This document shows positions 42,301 through 54,300 of a DNA stretch of 64,000 nucleotides, piece by piece. A program made the translations under genes and the position numbers. The DNA lies in contig PTFA01000087.1 in assembly GCA_003342895.1 (NCBI GenBank), positions 2,008,708 to 2,072,707 of the forward strand, in the 5' to 3' direction. The notes beneath the pieces are model-generated. The model was not told where the DNA came from, ran no database searches, and saw only the letters and a list, made by a program, of their open reading frames with translations. The first letter of the stretch is position 1. Each line of letters starts with the position of its first letter. The stretch comes from Casuarius casuarius. Lineage: Eukaryota > Chordata > Aves > Casuariiformes > Casuariidae.

Positions 42301-45300
42301 CAGGCAAAAACTGCGTGCTCCCAGGCGAAACAAGAGATTTCCATTTTACCTAGTTCTGTGATTTACGAGTAACAGAGCCCGACAGTTTGATTTCAAGTTT
42401 GTTTTTGGCCTCTCCCAGTTGGCGGATGGCAGAGCTCAACCTCATGTACGGACCTACACAATTTTCAGATCAGAACAAATAAATCGAATGTTTTCTTAAT
42501 GAACCAGCACAGGAGAAAAGGTGGTACTTTCCCCTCAGTAAATATATGAGGGTTGCAAGGAAAGGTAACATGCAGATTTCAGAATAAATCTCCAGACAGA
42601 AAGGCTGGTAACTACCGAAGAAGGGCAACTTAGAAAAATAAGCTGTTTTGTCCACTAGCACTTCCAGACTCAAAAGAAAATTATTTAAGATTTACAACCT
42701 GATAGAGATGGGGAAGCCTGGGGTATTTTGGGTCTAGGCCTGATCTGGAAAAAGTTCACACAGTTTTGTGAAGCACAGGGGCCTTCCCAGACCTGACCTG
42801 CGGACTGCCCAAAGCGCTCCCCTAACTGCAGCCTGACATATTTCATGATTATTTTGTCTTGGAATATATACTCTACTATACACGCGAGCAGCCAAGGCTA
42901 ATCTTTCAGTATCCCTACTGTCAGCACAGTTGCCTCCCCTTGTGATTCGCCAAGCATACGTAGCAGCTTCAAACTACAAGCTTTCAGCCTGAATGCAAGT
43001 TGATACACCACACTGATCGCAATGGTACGTGCGGTTGTCACCACTTCTATAACGGGAATGACATGTTTTAAATCTCAGCAAAGGTTACATTTTCATACTT
43101 TACTGTACCAATTAACGTCTAAAATGACAGGGAGTCAGAACACACATGGGAATTGAAAGGCGTATATTACGTGGAGATGAAAGTTGAGCTACAGGAGTTC
43201 AATATTTTTAGTTAGATTGTCATTCCACTTTTTATCTTGTAATGAACATCCTAGGAGATGCAAGTGGTAAATACCCCTTTGGCAAAGTGTTCAATAGCGA
43301 CTGCAGTACTTGAAAGTAACTCTGCTAAAATGAAATTACTGGCATGTACAGTGTTGTTAGGCTCTGATTCGCACATAAAACACAGGGGTATCTACTTCCC
43401 TGAAAGAGACCTGCGAGGCTTAAACAGGGCTGCTCCAAGAACAAAAAGGTTATCTTCATAATTTTAAGTCAAAAATTTTCATTGATTTCTTTTGAAAAAG
43501 ATTATTTGAAATATTAAAAAGATTATTTGAAATATTAAAAAGTTATTTCCCATTCAGTAGACCAGAGCAAACAATTTTGAAAGCCAGGTGGAAGAGGAGG
43601 AAGGGAAGAAGAACTACCAGAAGAAATGCTTCGATTCATTTGATTTGACCCTTCAAAATATATTTTCCAGTTCTGAATAATTTTACATTAAAAATACAGA
43701 TGTTCCTAACATCTTTGGCAGTCATCAATTTACAACGGTGACTTTTTGACAAAATTTAAACCTAGGGCTCATACAATTGGGCTTCAAAATGCTTTAATGA
43801 AAAGCTCCGCCTAAGCATTTTTTGTTTGATCAATAAGGGACCTCTGAGAGTTTTCATTACAAATAAATACTGCCCAGGGAGATCAGCTGTGGTGAGATGT
43901 GGCATCAGAAGAAAGTAGCATTTGTGAGGGGACCCTGGAATGCAAATCGTGTTGGGGAGAGGCTCCCTTTTCTGTCAGGTCTTAAGCAAAAAGGATTTGA
44001 CACATCTGACACCTTTCAAGAGCTAATTGACTATAACCCAGGACAAGCAGCTCTGCAACGGCACTCTGCATGCATTTGACTCCATACACAGCAGCAGCTA
44101 CAGCGAGCCGCACAGAGCTCTTCACTGACGTACAGCAGCATATAGAGAGAGGCCATGTTTGAAGCCTCAGGCTCTAAGTAATTAAATAATAACCTACCAT
44201 CTCGGTGGTGTTGGCTGGAGTCAGGAAGAAATCCCTTAAATTCAGGAAGTAACCTTCCAGTTGTCCGATCAACAGGAGTAAGATGACTCCGTCTGCAAAC
44301 TAGAAGGATGATCCCGATACTATTTATAAAATTGGCCTTTAGTAAATCACCTTAGATAAATGCCATTCTAGTCAAAAAGGAATTAAAATGGCACAGCGGC
44401 AATTAGACAGGCTAAAAATTCAATTTCTTGCACCTCTTATATAGTGAACTTCATATTTAGTTACAAAAGGGTTTTAAGTTACATTAGTTGCAACGCGACA
44501 TTATAAAAGGCTGGCAATTAAAACAAGCTATTCCAGATGTAAAGAGAATTCAGGCAACCACATACGTAATTATAAATAAATAAATATATAAATCTGCCTA
44601 GCGCCTGAGATTCAGGACAAAACACATTTGAAACTTGCTTTCTCACAGCTGTCCATCAGGATGACCCAGCAGAGCCCTGGAGCAGAGCGCTCCCCCTGCG
44701 CCCCGTGGACCGCGGGAACCATCACCGCATCGCAATTCTGAATGCCCGAAGTGAAGTGGCACACGTGGGCTGGGGAAGCAGGGAAAGAAGAAGCCCCACA
44801 AGATGTCCCACGGCTCTTCGGCCCTCCGGCACGTGCCCCGCTCAGGGCCAAGCTGCTGCAGGCCCCTTGGGGTCAGCAGCATGGGAAAGGCATGGGGGAG
44901 GCACGTTTATCCCCCTCTTTGGTGGGGCCAAGGAGGAGATGCTGAGGCACCTCATGAGCACTTCATCCACCAACTCAGCTTTCTGTTGAAGAGCCCCAAC
45001 ACCCTTGAAGAGCCCCAACACCCTTGTTTCCCCCTCAAAGGAAAAACAGTCCACGGGAGTTAGAGGTTCCTCAAATTACTCCCTGTAGCACTACAAGGAG
45101 CACACAGTATTCAATACAAAGCTATATTTTTGCATTGCTTATCTTATTAGCTTCAGAAACTTCAGAGGCTGAAGCCTGCGATTTTAACCTGAAGCTAGAA
45201 ATAATTGTTACGTTGCCAAGTTTGAAATTACTACAGCAAGAATCCTAATAAAAAGAGGATACACTTCAATAGCTGACAAAACATGTTAACACACAGCTCA

Positions 45301-48300
45301 GAGCAGGCTACCTGAGATTCGATGTCTTTCACATTTAATCCTAATTTTCCAACATGCTGGTTGACAAATTGCAGGAATACCTAAAGAAAACAGATGGGGA
45401 GTAGAGGGTGGAAGAAATGAGGATTTTTTTCAGTGAAGTCATGAATTATATTTTACCTTACTAACTTCAATGTCTATTTAAAAATTAAATTACCTGTTTT
45501 ACTGCATCCAGTCTATCTGGAGCACGGCTGAATAATTCATCAAAGGCATCATCTGCTATAGCGAAACAACATTAATTGGTATTATTTGACCTAACTGTCA
45601 TATCACAGGTTTAAAGTGGCTTGAGAAGGAGAAAGGTGTTCACATCTTATAAACCAAGGAGGAAAAAGAGCTATCAGGAGAGGGAAAAAATCCTGCCTTT
45701 ATATTTAAGGGGGGTAGTGGGGCTCAGGCTTCCCTTTAGTCTGACTTCCACATCAGAGAAAACAATTTTCTTCAGCCAGCTCCTGAGCTTTTGCCTGCAG
45801 AGGGTCTCCAGCTTGTGTTGCCACCAGCTTGAGCAACGGGTAAGTTTCGCAGTTTTACAGTTCCTCCCTTTTCAGTCATGTTTTTTAACCTCGAAAGATT
45901 TTTAAAGATTTCCAAGGAAATGAGGTGCATGAAATTCTCCGTGAATTCCTGCCCTCACCTCCAGTTTCGGCCAGAGCAGCCTGCATCTCCCCACAGCATC
46001 CCGTCCCCAAGACTGCTCTGGCTGCGGCAGGAAGCAAGCATGCAAAACACCCTTAAAATCCAAGGTGTTTGCAAAACATAATTGTGAAAGACTTTCCTGG
46101 GGTTTTTCCTTTCGCGCTGTTACAGGGTTGCTGCAGCATCATTAGAAAATCAGTGAATCCATCAAACAAATCGCGGGAGTGACAGCCCGATGGCTGCAAG
46201 GTTCTTGTAAACTAGAGAGCCCTCTTCTGGGCTCTTTTCCTTTGTTAAGCAAGCGGTGTTAAAAACAGATAGAGACAGCATTTTGAAGAGTGGATTTCAG
46301 ATTTCTTCCCCAGCAGAATCAGGCCACTGGAGGAAAGACCCACTTACACTTGTTCCGCCATCTCACTGGAGGCCACTCGGGGAAATAAGTGCTAAATATA
46401 TGTATTAAATGAAACATTTTACACCTCTGCAAAGGATGGGAATGCTAACATAAAGGACACAGCAGAGAATTAAAATGCTTCTGTTGATTCACTGCAGATA
46501 AAACATGCCCCTTGGCAGGAAAGACCAGCTCAGAGTGTGCAAACCAAAAGCCTCGCACTGAACCTTAAGCAGTGCACAGAGCTTCCTGCAGGCTCAAGTA
46601 CTTCATCTAACATTTCACACGCTTAGGAAGCATTTCCTAAGGGTAAAAACCAGGGGAGGATGTTTGTTTTACTGAGCTGCCATCCATAATCAAGTATTGA
46701 GAAATTTCAAAATCTTATTTTGCAAGCTACAGAAAGGAAACTACGCTAAAACTGGTACCGATTTGAAGCACAATTCTCAGGCCATTATGTTCACACACAG
46801 TTCCACTGAAGTGAGTGAGATCAGTATTTGTGGGTTTTTTTCCCCAAACTATACTGTGTTGATATGACATTAACAGAAGACACTTGGAAGAAAAACCCTA
46901 CGAGAAACCCATGAAACTGCTAGCTCTAGTGGGAACGTACTGATTTTATCACGAGGTGAATGGATCAGAATTTGCTGCATAATAGCGCATACTAGAGAAA
47001 CACTGAATTTGGCAATGTGAGTACTTACTTGACTGGTCTTCTAAATTTTCTCTAAAGGTACAATAAAAAGAAAGAATTAGAAAAAAAAAACCTTTAGCAG
47101 AACTAATTCTATTCATAAGCAAAGCTTATTTGTGCCATCAGGTGTCTTGTAAAGTAGGAGATACAGCACAAAGTGTCATTAACCTTATGTCAGAGCAACT
47201 TTCCAACCCGCATTTTTAAGTATATTGTGTATCTGCATAGGCACTTGGAAGTATATAACATTTTAAGTGGCACACAGACCAATAAACATTTATTTTATAA
47301 GCATAATCTGTAATACCCTCTTCCAATAAGCTCCTCATGATATTAAAATTTAGAGATGTTCTGCATATAAAAGATGATAGTAGGAAAATCTGTTTCTAGT
47401 TCTTGGAAAGATGTCCATATTCTGTGTATAAATGCTGTCCTACTATTCAACTCATTCAATAATTGCAGCACCTCACAAACTCAGCAAGCTCAAAGCTTAG
47501 TTCTTCAACAGTAAAATAACAAAAAACTGCTTCCTTTCTCTTAATTTAATAACACAATAGCAATAAACTGTTAGCAGATTGACTGTGGCTATATAAAATT
47601 TCCAGTTTAGTCTTGGACATGTAAACATACAATACTGGATTTTTATTACTATATTTGTTAGGTTTTACTACTACCAGTAAAACCCAATGAGGATTGATTA
47701 ATGTCTTTGCTTCAGGCACTAATTCCATGGCAGTAACAAACATCAAACCTCAGAAATGCTCACGGACATTCTTTTAGAAAAATTTAAATAAAGAATAAAC
47801 CAGAAAGGTATTAGATCATCATACTTAAGTTGGAACGAGGGAACAAAGAAAAGAAATCCCCAGAACTGTTCATACGCATATGCATTCCTGGTATTATAAT
47901 TTTCATTGTCATCATGCTCCCAGTTTTCTTTTAAGGAGGAACCCCCACACACATTTCCTTTCAGATTCACAGCATAAAAGCCAATATACATCCCCTCTTA
48001 CTTGGTATCTGTGATATATTCCACTGTAGTTTCTGTCTTTAATCCTCTGCAGGTGTTCTGTTAAACAGACAACAAATATTGCCATTTTTATTTCACAAAA
48101 AATCTGAAAGCAGTAAGGAGACTTTCATGACCTGTTCCATGCCCTAAGCACTTACCAGAGGGCATTTACTCAAGAACTCCAGTAAAACTAGTGCAAGTAC
48201 TTTAAGAGGTTACTGTTCCCTTCCGCTCTCCTCACACTTCAACCAGAAATTATCCATTTCCCCATGAGAGGAAGCAAAGGGAAAAGCACGAGGTCCCTCA

Positions 48301-51300
48301 GCTGGTGATGTCCGGGGGCTGGCATGTTAGCTCAGACAGCTGATGTCTGTGCTAAGCTGGTTTGGGCAGGCTTGAACCCACAGTGATCTCCTTGTGCAGC
48401 TCACTGCGCTAAAGAACCTTTAATTTTACAGCCCTGGAGGTGGTCGCCTCTGCTGTATAAGGACCTCACTACTCGGCCTGCCACCCACCTATGAATTCCT
48501 CCACAGGGACCTTAGGTTTGGAGGCTTGCTTAGATTCAGAATGGCAAGTCTTTCTGTTGTTGAAGCTACTTGGGATCTTTGCTTATGTCCTTGCACCTTT
48601 TCTCCTCAGCTCTAATCATTTAGATAGACCTTAGTATTCCACATACCATCAAAACACATCTTCAATTACTGCAAGAGATCAACAACCCAACTGACAGTCA
48701 GAAGAAGCAGGAGAAAATGAGCATCCCTGCACATACCTGCTGCTTTAGTCAGGCATCTGACTGGTATCTTTTCCATAGGGAAGTATTTGGTGCTTGCCAC
48801 TCTCCCCTTGTAGGCAGTGAAACCCATTCTCTTTTTTATATCTTGAGTCAAGTCTTTTGGGTCAACACATTGCTATCAGGACTGCCGACTCCCCACTTGC
48901 TGTGAGCTGTCCTGGGCAGTGAGTGCATCCAGCGCACCAGGGCAAAGGCAGGACCTTGCTCCTGGCAAGCATCACGGGAAGTCTGGCCCTTCTCCTGTCT
49001 CTTCTGGGCTTCTTCCACATTTTCCCTTTCCTGCGCTCAAACACTTTTGCAGTTTTTCTGCCCCTCTTCTGAACCCCTGTCTTCATGGGCTTCCCTCACT
49101 TTTAACCTAATGATTTCTTTTCCCCCTCAAGTGCATTAATTTCTCTCGAGAATCAGCTCGCTACCGTAACCCCAGGGCCATGTTATCTCCACTGCCATTC
49201 GTCTTTCCTTTAGAGTTAATATCCATTTCTGAGGCTGTGCTTTCACAAATGATCCTTTCCAATTTCAGAGGGGCCGAGGCACCCACAAACACGTAAGGAA
49301 CTACACAGTGGGCTGCTTTACTAACAGTCTGAATTTTAACTAAGCAGACTCACACTACACGAGCTTCTGACTCTGGCCCTGCAATATGCAATATAGACTC
49401 CAATTAGAAATCAAAGAGGCTACTCATGTGCTCAAGTGCTAGGCTGAAATGGGTCCAAAACAGCTACCTTGGTGGCATCCACTCTCAGAAGAGGCTGTCC
49501 CTCCAGGACGTTTTTAATCCTCTCCAACTGCAGCATGTAGCTTAAGCCCATGCACCATTTCGGCCCCAAATTTGATGCTCCAAAGAGGGAAGAGCGCTAG
49601 CTAATGGGCATACGGACTGTGTGCTTACAACATGACCAAATTGCAAGCTTTTTGTTAAACATGTGACAAAATTGTGGGATATATGACGTTTTTCTAAAGT
49701 CCCAGGGACATAGAATCAGGTGTGAATCTCTGCATTGACTTTAAGAAACAAAAGAGAGAAAGAAAGCATGCAGATCTCAGCTTGTAGAGAAAAATAACAA
49801 AATGTTACCTCAACAGACAGTAAAAACTCCCTTCCTCTAAGGAAATAAATACTTAGCATTAAACAAATGTCATGCTTTAAGAGTGCTGGTTTCTATTTTA
49901 AAACACTTGGAGGTAGCAACAGCAGAATTTGTTCCCTTTTTTCTTCAGTTACAAAGATCAACACCTGTTTTCAAATTGGACCATTTCTTTCAGATCAAGG
50001 AGAGGAGAGAGCATAGTGTTTTTGCCCTTTTGAAGATACAGTATCTCTATTGAGCACAAACTAATAGTTTAGAGCAACAAACAACTTCTTAGAAATTAAA
50101 AGGCATAGTTCACAGAAAACAAAAATCTGTTTTACAGCTGTACCCACATTTCTCCCCAATTCTAAGCAAACTAAGTCCTGTGAAAGGTCTCTGTGATCCA
50201 TAGTAACAAATATAAAAACTATAATTACCTCAATAGTGATTGTTTCCACTTGAACATTTGGAGGAATAGCCAGATTGGGTTGGAAGTGCTTTGCTATTGC
50301 AACCAGAAGATGCAGTGTGCTCAGTAAGTCCTTTGTCAAGATAGCTATTCCATACAAGGAAAGAAAATAATTTTTAGCATGCAAAGCAATTAAACCTCAT
50401 TGTAATATCCTAAATTCTCCCTGTGCAGAGGATTCCAATGTCATGGAAGGCCATATCAGAGGTGGGACATCAGACTGGGGGTTATATAATATCACAAATA
50501 AGCAATACTATCACTTAACTTAAGATTTGGTGAGATATACACAAGGATGCTGAGGACTGTAAGTGGTCCATAACTTAGGGAGTAGTCCACACACTTTGAG
50601 AATGAGGCCTGCATGACCCAATGTTGGTCAGATATTCCTGTCTGACTTGCAATTCAACTAGTAATTGAAATGTTATTTATTTCCTGTTGTAGCACCCTAA
50701 CCCCAAGAACGTCCTTTGCCTCAGAGCAGGCTTATAGCAGAGGGCTCCCAGAATGGATAATTCCCTCCCATTTCTCTACTGCACCTACATTCCACGCTCC
50801 ATTTCAGCTGATTTTCTTCCAGCTGCAAACACCTAGCCACAGCTTCCAGAATCACAGAGAGCTTCTGTCGCTGTTTTTTTTCTGTTAATGCAATCTTGTC
50901 AACATCCAGCTTGAGGGATCCTAGGTTTTCTTCAACAGAGAGTCCATATAAAGAAGAAGGATGTATTTTAACACCACCACAGGAAAAAAAAGGGAAAACA
51001 AAAACATAAAATCACAGCAAAGCACACCAAGTCTTGCTTTAAATGCCTGATACCACTTAATAGCTTTCATAGCACAGACCCACATCCCACAGCTGCATAT
51101 GCCTTGTTAAATCTCTGTGCTCTCCAAAAGTCTCAGTAAAATCAGTGAAGCTCTGCAAAAGTGGTGAGACTCAAGTCACTGCTCACAGCATCGTTCCCCG
51201 ACCCCAGCACTCCGCGTTCCTTGTTTTCCTGGTGGGAGCTACAGGAACGCAGAGAATGGACCTTCCCTGTAGATCACTTCACAAAGGCCATATCAGCTCA

Positions 51301-54300
51301 CATAAATAGAAGAAATCCCAGCTCACTGCTGGCAACTAAAGTGGGAAAGTAAGCCAACTCTACCCAAACTACTGTCCTCAGCTTTGGTAAAAAGGAGATA
51401 CAGTTTGAAATGCATCCCTGAGGAGAGTGAAAGGGGAAAAACAGCAAAGTAGGGAGAGGAGAGATGGAGAGATAGAAATGGACCAGAAAGCTGTTTTCAG
51501 CTGTTTTCAGCTGTCACATTTTCATATTGACCCCCTGAAATAATGAGAGCCTCTTAGATTTTCATCAGCTCTGGTCCCAGCCCAGTGTTTTAGGCCTAAA
51601 ACTCTTTTTTTAAGAAGCAGAACTAACATATACATTTCAGTGCTGATTCCATCTCATGTTTCTGGTAACACCACAAGAAGAAAATGTAACTATATAAAAA
51701 CAACAGAAGATCACCAGGCATTTGTTCAGAATTGCAATAATCACAAGTTGTTCATAGTACACCTCTGTTTCTCCATTAAAGAGAAGCAAGATTCCAGCAG
51801 CCCTACTACTATTCCAATTCATGTTGTTTGTCCTTCAAACCAAAAGTTCCTCCTTGATTTTCTTTGGAGCTAAACTCAAAAGGCAGCTTACCCAAAAGAT
51901 GATGAAGCACCAGCCCATCAAACAAATCTTCCTCCAGACTTTTGACTACTATGTGTTCCTGTTTCAGAGTCGTGTTAATCCAGTCAATCAAAAACTGTGG
52001 AAGAAAACACAGCAGTTGACAACTATATTCTTGTTGTTTAAACCCATGTTCAGTGCTGTACCATGTTGCACCTTCCTCTTTGGTCCCCTTATCTCACATC
52101 TGGTTTTGTTTTTGTTCTCTTTTTCCTTTGGGCTTTTTTTTTTTTTTTTTTTTTAGGAAATTCAAATTAAATTTTATTTTTTATACCACCAGGCTTGCTG
52201 GCCAATTCTAGCCAAATCTGTAAGGGGTATAGACATCTCAGAAGTTATTCCTATGAGTTTTGTAGAAATAGATATATAGGTAGAGCAGACCCTATTCCTG
52301 CTTCTGTCAGGGAACAGGCTGCAGAGTGCACCTCTCACTCCCTGCCTTTACTAGACATCAGTGAATCCCCACCCCCACACCCATTCACCTTTGCAACAAA
52401 AGTTCATAAGCAAAGAGGCTCCATCCATTCTGCTGTTTATTGCAACCATTCATGTAACTAGCACTCTTGCCTTTTCTCTCCTATTTTTGTTTTCTTTTTC
52501 TCTCTGCAATTTTGTACTATCCTCTCTCCAAATTATTTGGGGGAGGGAGACTCTCCCCCCCACACTTTCTTACGTGACTTTCCTTTCATCCCCCTTTCCA
52601 TTATTTTTCCTACTTTTGCAAAGGGCAACTGCTCAGGAAGCCAAGGACTGGGTTAAACTGAGAAGGACTCGTGCTCCCATTATATTCTTTTTTCTCTGCA
52701 GCCAGACCCTCGTGCACTGCACTCACACACACCAGTCCAAAAGAATCCATAAGCATTTCCCTGAGCATGCTCTTTGCCTACATATGCTAATATAAAGGAA
52801 AAAAAGACCAGGACTAATATTCCAATACAGCATGACACTGTAACCAAGCAGAGACCCTCGGAAGCACATCTGCTGTGCATCAAACTTACTGCTACCAACA
52901 GCAGCTATCAGAGGAAGAGTTGTGGCGAGGGCGTTATCCAAGGAAAACGCTTCCTTCCCCTGCAGTCCCTCAGTCTGTACCAGCGCTTGCTTCTTCCCTG
53001 TTCACAGTCTCTCACAATGCGAGCTGATGAAAGGGGATTAGCATTCAGCCATTGCTACCAAGCTACCATTAATAACCATGCTGCAGCTGCGAGACCCTAC
53101 AGCAACGGGTGACGATCAAACCATCTTCAGAGCTTTGATAATCGGCTGCACAAAGTTCACGGACTGAAGCAGAACTAAAAAGCACTAGCCCCAGTGGCTG
53201 TTAGCAAGAACCTCCAAGAAAGAGTGGTTATTATTGCTGGTATTGCTATTATTATTGTTACAGGTGAGTGGGTGGAGTTTGTTTTGTGGATAATATCCTT
53301 CCCACTCACTGTAAATAGAGGAAAGAATTCACAGCAGATCCCTGTGGGTCAGCCAAAGGTAACAAAAATATAAAAAAAAGTCTGTTTAAAAAGATCTCTA
53401 GGATGCTTGAAACTGCACAAGAAACAAGAATGCCTTCTTCTGGCACCTTCCCAAACTGAGAAGCTGTCAAAGTGTTTGAAACACACTTCCTCAACTAAAA
53501 AGGAACCTGCACTTTTCTCGAGCAAAAAGCTGTGCTCTTCAGCCAATGCTTACTGTCCCAGTTCTGATGATGCTTTAGATTTGCAAGGGATAGACTCATA
53601 CCCCCAGAGTAATGGTACAGTCAAATGAAACGCACTGCTAAGTGCAGATTTATGAGATTCTTTGTTTGCTGCCTCAGCTCTTAACAGTGATGACTCCAGC
53701 CTGCTGACCAGACAACTCTGTTTTAAGTCCAGTTATTTGGACCCCACTCAGCTGTAGAATAGACACTTGCATCTAAAAACAAATAGGTAGGGAAAGGAGA
53801 AAGAGAATACCCAAAAAAGAAGTTTGCTAATAGCTTCAAAATGTAACCACCTTGTATTTTACCTGCAGTTTGACATTTGTAATAACTACAGTGAGCCATT
53901 TGACAGTTCACATTTCCTAGCTCCCAAAAGCCACCTCAAGATGAAAATGCACTGGAATGCAGTATCTTTCTCAAATGACTTTCTTTACTTCCCTTATTCT
54001 TCCCTTGAAGATAACTCAATGCTCTCCATCATAATCTCTTCTCTAAAGGAGCCATGAGCTCTTTAGATCAAGATGACAATTGGTGGCACTAACAGGCACA
54101 CAGGAGATTCCCTCCTTCGGGTCCCAAATCCCACCTCCTCATCTTTTACAGAAGAGAAGTTAGACAGTAAAAAACATTATTTCAAGAAACTGTGACAGGA
54201 AATGGATTAAACACTGAAGCTCACGGAAATCTTCATAAACTAAAGAAATCTCTTCATTCTTGGCAGTCTGAAAAGAACATATTCAGTGTCTCTGTAGACA

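Larger units (their letters stand above)
45556..50228 (-). other. PARVG: PARVG introns around the linker exons
   Basis: Three introns (45556-47028, 47052-48001 and 48058-50228) flank core exons 7 and 6. The largest carries the possible tRNA-derived SINE head at 48.3 kb. No other element is recognised. Confidence 0.8.

Noticed and set aside
44612..45063. Several overlapping frames on both strands in the GC-rich PARVG intron patch
   Set aside because: Mutually overlapping, proline/glycine-rich and unrecognised. The region is intronic with flanking parvin exons in phase.
48315..48410. Possible functional tRNA gene
   Set aside because: A- and B-box-like words are present, but the acceptor, D and T stems do not pair. 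A SINE relic or chance is more likely.
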